This document shows, one piece after another, positions 43,535-53,339 of a stretch of DNA of 64,000 nucleotides (position 1 is the stretch's first letter; each line of letters begins with the position of its first letter). The notes beneath the pieces are model-generated. The model was not told where the DNA came from. It did no database searches and was given only the letters and a program-made list of their open reading frames with translations. A program made the translations under genes and the position numbers. Origin of the DNA: Symbiodinium natans (Eukaryota > Sar > Dinophyceae > Suessiales > Symbiodiniaceae); NCBI GenBank assembly GCA_905221605.1, contig CAJNDS010002112.1, forward strand, positions 186,001-250,000, in the 5' to 3' direction.

Positions 43535-44050
43535 GCTCTCACACTCGCACAAGGCAGGCAAGGATTCGGTCAGGGTTTCCCAAAACAATCCTTTTACACA
43601 GGCTGTTCTGCCCTTTGTAAGTGTAGATTCTGGCACAGGCCACAAACTGCACAGGCTTCTGAGGCGCGTCTGCAGCACAATCGCGCCAGCGAGTCCGACG
43701 ATGAACGGCTGGGAGTGTTCTCTTGTCGGGCATTCCTTTTTCCAGAGTACGCTGCTGCCCACAAAGGGCTGTTAAAACTGGAACGAGTATTTCGGGCAGT
43801 GTTGCCAGAACTATAGAGAGGCTCTGAGAAAACAAGCCCAACCAGGGTGTCTTTTCGGGCACTCAAACAACTCTACACGAAGTTTTCCGGTCCTCCAAGT
43901 AAACAGAGCTTCCGTTGTGTGATCCAAACCAGACCGCAGAACACTGCAAACAAGTCGACGGCTCCTGCAGGCTGCCAAACATGCGGCGAGTTGTGTTTCT
44001 TCAGGCCGTCGGGCACACGACAGACCCACAATGCAGTGGCTCCTGATATT
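43535..44050. other. coding-like on both strands, not resolved
   Basis: Starts with the dispersed CTCACACTCGCACAAGGCAG motif. Open frames of 80-107 codons overlap on both strands (for example plus DDERLGVFSCRAFLFPEYAA to a stop near 43814). I cannot choose. Confidence 0.35.
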
Positions 44051-44151
44051 ATTGAGGGAGGGACTCGAAATTTTGGTTTAGGGTTTTGGGTTTTGGGTTT
44101 AGGGTTTAGGGCCTAGGGTTTAGGGCAAAGTTTAGGGTTTAGGGTTTCGGG

Positions 44152-44330
44152 AAGGACTTCCCAATGCAAGCAGTAGCCTGATCAATCAGGGACAGTGAGA
44201 ACCGGAATAATGCTTGTTGCTCATTAACATCACAGAAGACATACAGGCATGCAAGGTACCCTGGATGGCGGATGACGGCATCATCATAACATTGCCGTAA
44301 GTGATGTTGTATTGTTTGCAAACGGCATCC
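44152..44330 (-). CDS. candidate exon, unknown protein
   Basis: Frame DDAVIRHPGYLACLYVFCDV then NEQQALFRFSLSLIDQA; about 57 codons and protein-like. Confidence 0.45.
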
Positions 44331-44624
44331 AGCCTAAACCCCTACACGCCCAAAACGCCATAAACCCTAAACTCCACCGTAAAGCGACAAAAGGAATGCG
44401 CGCCACCATAAACCCCATACAGTCGAAACCCCTTACAGTAAAACCACTGTATAAGAACCCATTGTATAAGAAACTAAGACCCTAGCTCCGGGGATTTTGG
44501 GCGATTTGCGGTTGCCTCTTGGCTAAAAAGCCTAGGGTACCCTAGTCACTAGTGTGAGGGGGGGGTTACTTTCTTACAATCTTACCTGCAAACCGCTCCA
44601 ACTCTCCATCTCCAAACAGAAGAG

Positions 44625-44690
44625 GCTTGCTTGATGACACCGGGGGTATTCGAACCCGGACCTGTTGATTAGAAGGCTAGACACTGTTGG
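44625..44690 (-). tRNA. tRNA-Arg-like 3' remnant
   Basis: Minus CTTCTAATCAACAGG followed by CCGGGTTCGAATACCCCCGG looks like an anticodon loop (TCT) and T arm. The A box and acceptor stem are missing and the T loop has an extra base, so it is a remnant or SINE piece. Confidence 0.3.
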
Positions 44691-44814
44691 AGCCCTAAAA
44701 ACCTGAACCCTGAGGCCCTTTTGGAACCCAGGCTCCTGAAGTTAGCCCTTTGCCACTGGGCTGAAGGCAAGCCAGACTCCCCAGCCGTAAGCCCCTAAAC
44801 ACTAAAACCCCTAA

Positions 44815-44915
44815 CTATACTCCCCTTAGAACCTTAATAAAAACAATATCTTTAATATCCTCTTGGGTTTTATATAAACAAAAATGAAAAAAAACAATTC
44901 CCAAGGGGGATATAG
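44815..44915. mobile_element. family 1 element, copy H
   Basis: 101 bp, CTATACTCCCCTTAGAACC to CCCAAGGGGGATATAG, perfect CTAA duplication (44811-44814, 44916-44919). Confidence 0.9.
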
Positions 44916-44936
44916 CTAACCCTCAACCCTAAACCC

Positions 44937-44994
44937 GAGCCTGCTTCGCTGCCTCGAGCTCGCTGTCCGAGTCGACGGCAAAAACCATGTTGAC
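44937..44994 (-). CDS. candidate exon, acidic
   Basis: Acceptor CCCCAG, frame VNMVFAVDSDSELEAAKQAR. CCCTAAA lies left and TTTAGGG right. Confidence 0.5.
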
Positions 44995-45446
44995 CTGGGG
45001 TTTACGAAAACAGGGTTCAGGGTTTAGGGTTTAGGGTTCAATTTTGGCCCTCAAATAGTAGGATTCCCTTATTGTAAGGGACTACCCCGGATTTCGGAAA
45101 CCCCCACCTCGCGCAAGGCCAAGGTCTCTGGGGGATTTGGGGGTTGCGGAGTTTAGGCCCACGGCTTCCTTCAGCTTTGCAGGGTGATACATAGGGTTTA
45201 GGGTTTAGGGTTTAAGGTTTAGGGTTTAGGCGGTTTAGGCGGTTTAGGCGGTTCAGGGTTTTCATCCCGATGGCGCGGGTTAGGCGAGGGTAAGAAGGCT
45301 CATCGCTGACCTGTTTCGAAGGGGTACTTCTTGAACCAAAGCCAGGAAGTGTTTAAGAAAACAAGCTAAAGTGGAGCCAGTTGCTTTGCTACGGTACTTG
45401 AAGCAACTGGGTTGGTCTGTAAACTCTCTGAAAAAATATATAGATG

Positions 45447-45448
<2 letters not shown>

Positions 45449-45480
<32 letters not shown>

Positions 45481-45507
45481 CATATATACATATATATATA
45501 TATATAT
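45449..45507. repeat. TA/CATATA microsatellite
   Basis: Interrupted TATATA repeats. Confidence 0.9.
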
Positions 45508-45721
45508 CCTACAAACCCCAAAAAGGAAAATAACAAATGCACCAAAAACGGTTGGACGCAGAAGGTGATCACCTGCGACCATGAGCTTTTCGTAACCTGG
45601 CAGCTGCTAGAAAACCCTGAACCCATGCCCTACACACCCTTTTCTACCAGCACTCTCTGACCTACCCCAAACACTAAACCCTAAACCCTAAACCCCAAAC
45701 CCTCAGCCCTGTAAGGACTGC

Positions 45722-45793
45722 GAAAACAAGAGGGGGCCCGGCATCGGACGACACCCCGAAGTCATGGGCCTGGCAGGCCGGGCATTTTGTCTC
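45722..45793 (-). CDS. candidate exon with CxxC
   Basis: Acceptor GCTCAG, frame TKCPACQAHDFGVSSDAGPP. CPAC could be half of a zinc-binding site. Confidence 0.45.
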
Positions 45794-45940
45794 TGAGCTT
45801 TTGGGGTCCAGGATTCAGGGTCCGACCCTGGGGCGTTTGTTTTCTTTTTAAAAAAGGGTTTAGGGTTTAGGGTTTAGGGTTTCGGGTTTCGGGTTTAGGG
45901 TTTAGGGTTTCGGGTTTCGGGTGGGTCACAAAGCTAGTAG

Positions 45941-46018
45941 ACGAAAATGACGGGCATCAGCAAAGTCGCCTTCAACTCACTCGGGGGCCATTCGTCTACA
46001 TCTCCAGCCCTGGGCCCT
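45941..46018 (-). CDS. candidate exon, unknown protein
   Basis: Frame PRAGDVDEWPPSELKATLLM then PVIFVY. Plus is also open; minus preferred by its neighbours. Confidence 0.35.
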
Positions 46019-46104
46019 TCTTGGAGGTTCATGGTACTTGGTGAATTAGGGTTTAGGGTTTAGCGTGTTGGATGGGAAAAGGAGGTGAAAACCTCCCTCG
46101 GAGG

Positions 46105-46181
46105 GCCCTACCCCCCCACCCTACCCCCCCCCCCCCCTACCCAGCCCCCCACCTCCCAGGCCCCCCCACCAAGCCCCCCAG

Positions 46182-46214
<33 letters not shown>

Positions 46215-46237
46215 ACCCCCCCCCCCCCCCCCCCCCA
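46105..46237. repeat. poly-C region
   Basis: More than 100 bp of C runs broken by single A or T. The polyproline open frames here are artefacts. Confidence 0.95.
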
Positions 46238-46319
46238 AACCGCAAACAAAATCACCAAACCCCAAACCTTAAACTTGTTCTCCTGCGGGGTCGGCGGCTT
46301 GAGCCGGAGGCTCTTAAAT

Positions 46320-46957
46320 TTAGGGTTTAGGGGGATTAAACCCTCAAACCCTAAACCTCTAAACCCCCCAAGCCCCAGACCCCTCAAACCCTGAACCTCT
46401 AAACCAAAAACCCCTCAAGCCCTAAATCCCAAAACCCCTACACCTCAGAAGCTCAAACCCTCAAACCCGGAAACCTCAAACCCTCAAACCCTTTTTGAGC
46501 ATGGGCTGCAGCGCACATTGCGCCCTAAAACCCAAAATCCTAAAGCCTCAAACCCCAAACCTCAAAATCCTCAAACCCTAATTCCAAGCCTAAACCCCAT
46601 CCACGCCTCAAACCCTCGACCCCTAAACACTAAACCCCTCGAACCCGGGGCTTCCTAAATGAACCACTTAACCCTAAACCCTTCAAAACCCCCAAACCCC
46701 CAAAAGCACCCACACCCCAAACCCCAAACCCGCCTCAAACCCTAGACCCTCAAACCCTTTTTTTCCTAACCCACTAAACCCAAAATCCTACACCCTAAGC
46801 CACTAAAGCCCCAAACCCCTAAACCCCCTCAAACCCTAAACCCCGTAAACCCTTAAACCCCCTAAACCCTAAACCCCCAAACCCCCAAACCCCCAAAACC
46901 CCAAAACCCCCTAAACCCTAAACCCTAAACCCTAAACCCTAAACCCCCTAAACCCTA
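46320..46957. repeat. degenerate CCCTAAA/CCTCAAA field
   Basis: Highly degenerate heptamers (CCTCAAA, CCCCAAA, CCTAAAC) becoming canonical just before the retroelement. Confidence 0.85.
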
Positions 46958-47244
46958 TACGGGGGCAACCGAAAGGGAACAGGAAAAGAAACCAACCCTC
47001 AGCAGTCGCCTATATGGATTTCCCAGATCGAACCAGAAAGAAGAACACCCACCCCTAAGGGGACAGGTTAAGGGAGAAGGGACGGGACTACTCCAACCCG
47101 TTAAACCCGACCCCAGGCGTACGTACTTTTTCAACAAAAGCTGACGGCTCTTGGCCATCTTGAGCCAAATAAGATTTCCGGGTTCATTGACCCTTCCAAC
47201 CCTCAACACTAACTCCTTTCTACAATGCCAATTGCAGCTCCGCA
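46958..47244 (-). repeat. 3' LTR
   Basis: 287 bp, identical to the right LTR except one base. It contains sense TTTGGCTCAAG directly before ATGGCC, identical to the last 11 nt of the dinoflagellate spliced leader. Confidence 0.95.
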
Positions 47245-47257
47245 CTCCCCCTGTCCT
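47245..47257 (-). promoter_or_regulatory. polypurine tract
   Basis: Sense AGGACAGGGGGAG ends exactly at the 3' LTR, the position of the plus-strand primer in LTR elements. Confidence 0.75.
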
Positions 47258-47614
47258 AGGATTTCCTAGGACACCTTGGAGGTGCAGATGTTTTGGCCAA
47301 AAACTGCCATTAAGGCAGCAGCCAGCTGCTTATAATGCACAATATGGTTTAACGTCATCCAGGACGAAATTATAGCACATTGGCTAACCCACTAACCACA
47401 GAGAATCTCTTTTCACCATGATCCTCTTATCATTGAAGACTCCTTGGCCTTCTTCACCACAAACCGTGGTCTTCGCTACGCGAAAAGCTACTGACTTCTA
47501 CTATCAGGGATTTCCATACCCTTAATAGTAACCACCACATTGTCAGCACATTGGCTGTTCCAGCGCACCTGTCTCCAGAAAGAGAAAAACCATCCCTTCA
47601 GCCATACCATCCAA

Positions 47615-47899
47615 TCACTTCTTTTTCCGATTGTTGGCAATTTTGAGGTGAAGTTGCAGCAGAATATACTCCAGGTCCGAAACTGTAAGAACAGGATCCT
47701 GTACGCACCTTTGAATTGAGGATACCAATCCTTCTCTCTTTGCGTCCTCAATCGCTTGGCAAGATTGACCCAGCTCTACATTCACAGTGGTAGACACTGG
47801 TGCATCCGCATCAGATGGACGATCCTTTTCCTCAGGACCTTGCACCATTACCACCTCTTCTTTCTTGGGACTCTGACTTTTCTCCTTCTTCTTTGTCTA
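47615..47899 (-). CDS. in-frame extension after a TAG of the retroelement ORF3
   Basis: ORF3 ends GGT GGT TAG; the same frame then continues for 94 codons (TKKKEKSQSPKKEEVVMVQG, later GLVSSIQRCVQDPVLTVSDL) to TGA. Charge pattern continues that of ORF3, so this is either stop-codon readthrough or a recent nonsense change. Confidence 0.5.
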
Positions 47900-50536
47900 A
47901 CCACCGACATTTGACTTTGCGCGCGTTTTCGAGGCTTTTTCCACTGCAGAAACCACCACATTGGATGATGATCCACCCTTCTCAATGATCGTCGGCATCT
48001 TCTTCGGCTTTGGAACCATGAGAGTGTAAGGATCTTCGATAGCTGCAGCTTTCCTCTTCTTTTTTACCTTTTTCTTCTCCTCCTCAACGGCAACCTCCGT
48101 CTCCGAAGTCTCAAATACTTCTTTTTCGGCAGGAATATCCTTGCTGGACTCCCTTTCTAGGGACCTCTTTTTACCTCTTTTGGAATCTTTCTCTTCTCCC
48201 AAATTGGCTCGCTCGTACCATATCCTCAGGTCATTGACCCATTCTTCCACCTCCGCGAGCGAAACCTCATACGACTTCACTACTTCGAGAAGTTCCAGCA
48301 CGGTCAACATACCAGTGGTCCACGAAACCCATTCTTGATCCATGTGGTCAGTATCTCCAGTGAACTTCAGGAGTTTGAACAATGGGTCCGCCTCTGCTCG
48401 AGCCAAATCTGGCTTGCCGTTGGACAGAAATGAAATCGCCTCCATCAACAGTTCCATCATTTTGGTATCATCGTCATAAACCATAAAATCCTCCTCACCA
48501 TCATCGAACTGTTCAGGAGAGATCTCCTTTTCTCCACCATTTGCACCAGAACTTCTCCTTGGACCATCCCTTGGGGGCGTCCTTGGAGACCTTGGCCTCT
48601 GTTCATCCAGCGGAACACCATGCTCAAAGACACACCTGTCACCATAACGACACTTCCCAGACCGAGCAAACTGGATGCACCTCACACCAGTTGCATCATG
48701 CGAGAACCCACAATCCTTTCCAGCGAAACAGTCTCTCCCTGCCACATAGTATTTGCACCAATACGAATGTAGCACCACATCATCTTCTGAATGGATGAAT
48801 TTGCAGTCTTCACCAAATTTGCAGCGATCTTTCCCCTTGCCGAACCAATAGCAAAAGCCTTTCTTCCTCTTCTCCAAGCGCTCTGCCTCGTACCGGTCCA
48901 TAGGGCGATTCTGCTCTACATGAACATTGCCATGTACCTGGGAACTGCTCCCTTCACCCGACGCGCTATCAGTATTTGATGCTTGGAGTACAGCTGGAAA
49001 ACCTGGCCTTGGTCCTACCACCTTCATGATTGGTTTTCCGCCAACTCCTGAGCCATGCTGAGACGATCCAAAAACATTGAACATCTTCGTGAAGGCCTTT
49101 CTAGTGCCAATCTTCTGCACCCTTTTGATTGGACGTTTCATTGCTCCAACCTTGCATCCAGATGCGTTCAAACGACACAACCTCCTATACCCAGCTCTAT
49201 ATCCCTTCTTCCAAAGAGCCATAAGAATTTTAGAGGCAGTAACATTCTCCACCTCTACCTTTTCCAATGGTCCCTCACTTCCCGGAACAAACCCATCCAT
49301 ATCTGAAGACCTTTCCATCTTTTTTGACACCACTTCGTCGAGGTAGTCTTCCGAGATCCAGGGTAAGTTCCTCTTAGAGGAAGGATTGTCATCATTGCTT
49401 GGTCCTTCACCAGGATACCCTTTTGTGCTGTCAAAGATCTTACCAGTAGTGCGGTCCTGCATAGAGAAATTAGAAGCCACGCGGGAGTACACTGACCACA
49501 AGAAAATCCTTGTGTCCGCCAGTCTTGATGACCCACTGGATGTCTCCTCTTCCGGAGAAACTTCTGGCGCTTTGCCCTCCCCTCCAGTGTCACCACTTAT
49601 CTCACCTCCAGCATCTTCAATGGGAATAAGGGATTCATTGTTCCCTTTATCAAGTACCGCATCCTCTGGTCCAAGAACTTCCAGCACCGCTGTCGAAGGA
49701 TCCACCTCTTCATCAGCATCGTCGTCCATCCTTTTCCAGAGAGCCTCCAATTGATCCGCACAAGTCGCCGCCTGAAGGAACTCCATCAACCGGGCCCTCC
49801 CGCGCTGCCAGAGAAATTCCGAAACCATCACCGACCCCTGGGCTCCGAGGTTCAGGAACGGGTGAACCAATTTGGCTACCCTCGCCATAAGTTCAATGTG
49901 AACTTCCATGCCTGGACTGCGACTCCAATCATAGGCAATTGCCTCCATAGCAGTTCCAAACTTGTCAGTATTTTTGAGTTCCCCTTCCAGACCAGGAGAC
50001 AACAATGCACCCATCACCGAAAGAGGGTAATTTTCCACCGCCGGCAAGCACGGGTTGTCATGGAACGAATGATGCAGGTCACAATAATGTCCTTGATCTC
50101 TCCTTTGAAAAAGGAGTGCTCCAGTCCCTAGCTGGGCATTCATTTCATCCACTTGAACCATTTCAGCACATATCCTCTGTGCCATGGACGCCATTGCTGG
50201 CCAGACGGAACGATCGGTCAGACCGCGACGCATAACCCAATCAGTTGTTGGCGACTGAATCAGCGTTCTTGGATCATACACCATAACCACCATCGCACCG
50301 TCACCCATTGACTGATCAGCATCGTCCTCCAGTGCCAGGTTCTCATCCTGTTCGCTTGCACCCTCGGATGACATGCTAATAACCAAATTTCGATCCATCT
50401 TATTGGACCCCTTTTGGCAGTCTCTTTGCCCCACAGGCAACTTGCCAACAGCAACCTTCCAATAAATCCGAGTCAGAAGACCTTTAACCAGCAATTGCCC
50501 ATTGACCGTTAGAATCTTGGTACCATTGACCAGCAT
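47897..50536 (-). CDS. retroelement ORF3, triple CCCH zinc-finger protein
   Basis: 879 codons from the first ATG. The frame is open upstream to about 50640, overlapping ORF2 by some 150 nt in the +1 frame. Three CCCH fingers lie at about residues 562-582, 594-613 and 620-639 (C-x9-C-x5-C-x3-H for the first, C-x8-C-x5-C-x3-H for the others), a type that binds RNA. A lysine-rich stretch KKKVKKKRKAAA near the C-terminus may be a nuclear signal. The rest is acidic linker and helical sequence without pol motifs. It probably takes a Gag-like RNA-packaging role; that is inference. Confidence 0.8.
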   Translation of the reverse strand: MLVNGTKILTVNGQLLVKGLLTRIYWKVAVGKLPVGQRDCQKGSNKMDRNLVISMSSEGASEQDENLALEDDADQSMGDGAMVVMVYDPRTLIQSPTTDWVMRRGLTDRSVWPAMASMAQRICAEMVQVDEMNAQLGTGALLFQRRDQGHYCDLHHSFHDNPCLPAVENYPLSVMGALLSPGLEGELKNTDKFGTAMEAIAYDWSRSPGMEVHIELMARVAKLVHPFLNLGAQGSVMVSEFLWQRGRARLMEFLQAATCADQLEALWKRMDDDADEEVDPSTAVLEVLGPEDAVLDKGNNESLIPIEDAGGEISGDTGGEGKAPEVSPEEETSSGSSRLADTRIFLWSVYSRVASNFSMQDRTTGKIFDSTKGYPGEGPSNDDNPSSKRNLPWISEDYLDEVVSKKMERSSDMDGFVPGSEGPLEKVEVENVTASKILMALWKKGYRAGYRRLCRLNASGCKVGAMKRPIKRVQKIGTRKAFTKMFNVFGSSQHGSGVGGKPIMKVVGPRPGFPAVLQASNTDSASGEGSSSQVHGNVHVEQNRPMDRYEAERLEKRKKGFCYWFGKGKDRCKFGEDCKFIHSEDDVVLHSYWCKYYVAGRDCFAGKDCGFSHDATGVRCIQFARSGKCRYGDRCVFEHGVPLDEQRPRSPRTPPRDGPRRSSGANGGEKEISPEQFDDGEEDFMVYDDDTKMMELLMEAISFLSNGKPDLARAEADPLFKLLKFTGDTDHMDQEWVSWTTGMLTVLELLEVVKSYEVSLAEVEEWVNDLRIWYERANLGEEKDSKRGKKRSLERESSKDIPAEKEVFETSETEVAVEEEKKKVKKKRKAAAIEDPYTLMVPKPKKMPTIIEKGGSSSNVVVSAVEKASKTRAKSNVGG

Positions 50537-52283
50537 ACCATGAATCCGTCCACCACGTACTCCAGTCGCTGGGTTTCCATTTACGCAGCGTCGAGGAAGA
50601 GTCCTCCACGTCCTCTTCCAAAACCAGAAAGGTGTCCAAGATTATGGTACCATCATCTTCCACTCGTTTCACTGTTCCATTGACAGTATCACCAAATCTG
50701 AACTGACATGTATTGTTCCCTTCTGCAGGAACCAATACATTCAAATCACCATGGTCCAAAAAGGCTCCATACCCATTGATGCAGCGCACTAGACCCATGA
50801 GCTCATCTCCCTCTTGATAGCAATGGTTCCCAGGTGATTCCAAGGCTCCCGCTCGGGGCACTTTCTTTGCATGCTCTTCAGAAACCACCTCTGTATCATC
50901 GGCTCCTGGCGCATCCTTTGTCTTCACCTTTGGGTCACACTGCTCGTCCTGCTCCACGAGTCCCACAGGCTCATCTCCTTTGTGCTCCTGGATTTCAGGA
51001 CCTCCCTTTTTTTCCGCCAAAGGCTTTGCCTCATCTGCTGCAGTTCGCTCGGTGTCGACTTCCGGCGAACTTCCAGACGGCAACACTTCTCCCTTCATGG
51101 GAGTGGACCCATCATTGGAGTCCTTTGTTACACCTTCTGCAGCAGGCAAATTTTCTTCCACTGCAGGGCGATTGAGTTGATCATCCACGGCAGGCACACT
51201 TTCTTCCACCGCAGGCTCCTTTGGTTCCATGGTCTCCAAAGGAGAATTGCCACCATCATTGACCACAGCTGCCTCATCGGCTCCGGTGTAGCCCTTGCTA
51301 TTTCGTTCCTCGCGGCTAACTTCAGGTTGCACCAGTGCGTCCACCTGTGAACCTCCATCATCAGCTGCTGCGGAGACCTGCGCCCCATTGTTGCAGTCGC
51401 CCGTGGAACGTAACACCATATGCACCTCAACCCGTGCTTCCTTCGCACTCCAGGTACTATCTGGCGCATCGACCCGCGCATCATTGGCGCTCCAGGCCTC
51501 ATCTTTCAGATCTTCCGTGTCTCCAGCTATTCCAGAAGCTTCTTTTTCCCCTTGAACGGCAGGAATCTTGGCACCAAACGAAGAGACCTCCTCAGTCGCA
51601 ACACACAACTTTTTCCCTCCGTCTTCCGAATCTCCAGGACCACCTTCCTGAACGACAGGTACCACATCCACCACTCGCTCTTCTGCAGCCGACACAGTTC
51701 CGATCTCCACATTGGGAATTTTTCCTTCTGGACCTACCGATTCCACCGCTGCCACACCCTCAGAAAGCGCTCCCATTCCTTCCCGATCCAGATGTTGAGC
51801 TCCAGCGATGTCTGCTCGGTTTCCAGGAACCTCCTCCTCATCAGGAGAACCCGAGGTCGGGGCGTCACCACCAGCCCTAGGACCGCTATCCCTGATAGTA
51901 GAGGAAAAATCTTTTTCACCTAAACTATTTACACTACCCTGGAATGCCCTCGTAGACTCAGTCTTCGGAGTAGAGGATGAAGAACCCAGTGCAGCCTCCA
52001 TTTCCAGCTCATTGCCCGAAGGAGACCCAACCACCTCGTCACTCTTCATCTTTTCACCTACAACCGGCAATGTCCACTTGCTTTCCTGCGTATCCAGGCA
52101 GTAATAATATTGTCTCCCATCTTCATGGAGGTGCCATTCCCACATTGTGCCATCACACGCTTGGATCAGATGCTCATCTTTCCGAAAACCATCCCTTTCA
52201 GAGACCTGACGCATCTCATCCTCTTCTTCTGACAACTGTCGCAACCTTTCAGCCTCCATCTGTAGGATCTCCTCCTCCCCCAC
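50484..52283 (-). CDS. retroelement ORF2, WW domain and S1-like protein
   Basis: 599 codons; first ATG at 52259, but the frame is open to a TGA at 52392-52394, so expression may come by +1 shift from ORF1. A WW domain lies at about residues 46-74 (W48, W50, YYY 59-61, W70, P73). After a long acidic, repetitive linker, an S1/OB-like fold lies at about 490-550 (GLVRCINGYGAFLDHGDLNV). The C-terminus is tryptophan-rich (WSTWWTDSWYAGQWYQ). These are protein- and RNA-binding modules. Confidence 0.75.
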   Translation of the reverse strand: MGEEEILQMEAERLRQLSEEEDEMRQVSERDGFRKDEHLIQACDGTMWEWHLHEDGRQYYYCLDTQESKWTLPVVGEKMKSDEVVGSPSGNELEMEAALGSSSSTPKTESTRAFQGSVNSLGEKDFSSTIRDSGPRAGGDAPTSGSPDEEEVPGNRADIAGAQHLDREGMGALSEGVAAVESVGPEGKIPNVEIGTVSAAEERVVDVVPVVQEGGPGDSEDGGKKLCVATEEVSSFGAKIPAVQGEKEASGIAGDTEDLKDEAWSANDARVDAPDSTWSAKEARVEVHMVLRSTGDCNNGAQVSAAADDGGSQVDALVQPEVSREERNSKGYTGADEAAVVNDGGNSPLETMEPKEPAVEESVPAVDDQLNRPAVEENLPAAEGVTKDSNDGSTPMKGEVLPSGSSPEVDTERTAADEAKPLAEKKGGPEIQEHKGDEPVGLVEQDEQCDPKVKTKDAPGADDTEVVSEEHAKKVPRAGALESPGNHCYQEGDELMGLVRCINGYGAFLDHGDLNVLVPAEGNNTCQFRFGDTVNGTVKRVEDDGTIILDTFLVLEEDVEDSSSTLRKWKPSDWSTWWTDSWYAGQWYQDSNGQWAIAG

Positions 52284-52308
52284 GGCGTATTCAGCAGCTG
52301 GTGCAGCT

Positions 52309-52815
52309 TCAAAGCTGTCCGCACCCTTCTGTTCGTAACCGCTTCCACCACCTTGGGAACTCGAAGATGGATCCCCTAGCTTTAATCTTGTTCAGAGGCC
52401 TCCTGGCCGCTTGCAGCACTTCTCCAATCAGATCGGTCTGAGACCCTTGGTCTACCATTCGACCCGAAGTCGAAGTCGACGGCTGATACCCGTGTTTTTG
52501 CAACACTCGTAAAACAGTCACCTCCATTTCACGATCTATACCACCAGTCGCGTCCCAGTTCCTTTTTTCACCAGGCTTTGGCGATACAGAGACAGCACGT
52601 CCTTCAGCTTCAGCATTGCTAACCATATCCACATTGGGATTCATACCCACATTGGGGCTTTCCGCAACCAAGGCTTCTTCCAGATGTTCTTCAGCGCCGG
52701 GAATCACCTCTTCCAGCACCGCTCTTTCACCCAGAGACTCAGCTGCACCATTTCCAGCTCCACCATTCTGTCCACCATCCGAGGCAGGTTGGAGCCATCG
52801 CTTAGGAGAAGGCAT
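52309..52815 (-). CDS. retroelement ORF1
   Basis: 168 codons, ATG 67 nt after the primer site (MPSPKRWLQPASDGGQNGGA). Acidic, glycine/alanine-rich start, then a helical segment. The last 25 codons (PRWWKRLRTEGCGQL) look out of frame, while the +1 frame over the same DNA is open and continues into ORF2. Confidence 0.7.
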   Translation of the reverse strand: MPSPKRWLQPASDGGQNGGAGNGAAESLGERAVLEEVIPGAEEHLEEALVAESPNVGMNPNVDMVSNAEAEGRAVSVSPKPGEKRNWDATGGIDREMEVTVLRVLQKHGYQPSTSTSGRMVDQGSQTDLIGEVLQAARRPLNKIKARGSIFEFPRWWKRLRTEGCGQL

Positions 52816-52869
52816 TGCTTCTTGATCCCAAAGATCTTAAGACAACACTCAACCGCAGGGAACCTAATT

Positions 52870-52882
52870 TGGGCTCATAACC
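52870..52882 (-). promoter_or_regulatory. primer-binding site, half tRNA-iMet
   Basis: Sense GGTTATGAGCCCA begins directly at the 5' LTR end. Its complement TGGGCTCATAACC equals the anticodon arm of eukaryotic initiator tRNA-Met, as in copia elements that are primed by an internally cut tRNA. Confidence 0.85.
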
Positions 52883-53169
52883 TACGGGGGCAACCGAAAG
52901 GGAACAGGAAAAGAAACCAACCCTCAGCAGTCGCCTATATGGATTTCCCAGATCGAACCAGAAAGAAGAACACCCACCCCTAAGGGGACAGGTTAAGGGA
53001 GAAGGGACGGGACTACTCCAACCCGTTAAACCCGACCCCAGGCGTACGTACTTTTTCAACAAAAGCTGACGGCTCTTGGCCATCTTGAGCCAAATAAGAT
53101 TTCCGGGTTCATTGACCCTTCCAACCCTCAACACTAACTCCTTTCTACAATACCAATTGCAGCTCCGCA
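52883..53169 (-). repeat. 5' LTR
   Basis: 287 bp, TG...TA in sense. An open frame running out of the LTR into the leader (MAKSRQLLLKKYVRLGSGLT) begins at the ATG after the spliced-leader-like sequence; function unknown. Confidence 0.95.
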
Positions 53170-53206
53170 CCCTAAACCCTAAACCCTAAACCCTAAACCC
53201 CCAAAA

Positions 53207-53311
53207 AGCCCCCTTAGACCTCTTCCGAGGGGCCGCCTCCAGGCCAAGGTCGGCGACTTGCCGGCGCAGGCGCTCGGCCTCCGCCTCCGCCGCCGCGCGG
53301 CCTTGGGGGCT
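53207..53311 (-). CDS. candidate exon, coiled-coil
   Basis: Frame QGRAAAEAEAERLRRQVADL then GLEAAPRKRSKG, a likely coiled coil. Opposed telomere-like tracts flank it. Confidence 0.5.
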
Positions 53312-53339
53312 CAGGGTTTGGGAGGTTATTGTGTAGGGT

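Larger units (their letters stand above)
46953..53174 (-). mobile_element. copia-type non-autonomous LTR retroelement
   Basis: 6.2 kb between CCCTA target duplications (46953-46957 and 53170-53174) in telomere-like DNA. Two 287-bp LTRs differ at one position (47227 G, 53152 A), so insertion is recent. In sense (minus) the LTR runs TGCGGAGC to CCCCCGTA. A half-tRNA primer site and a purine tract are in the right places. The interior codes for RNA-binding-type proteins; I see no protease, integrase, reverse transcriptase or RNase H, so movement would need enzymes from elsewhere. Flanking exon candidates share its orientation, so it probably sits in an intron. Confidence 0.9.

Noticed and set aside
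46072-46387. Polyproline or polyglycine proteins
   Set aside because: They come from a C-homopolymer tract.
48450-48500. YDDD in ORF3 as a reverse transcriptase active site
   Set aside because: It lies in an acidic stretch with none of the other reverse transcriptase blocks around it.
50871-51923. Several 100-180 codon plus-strand frames across the retroelement
   Set aside because: Opposite-strand shadows of ORF2, which carries the WW and S1-like motifs.
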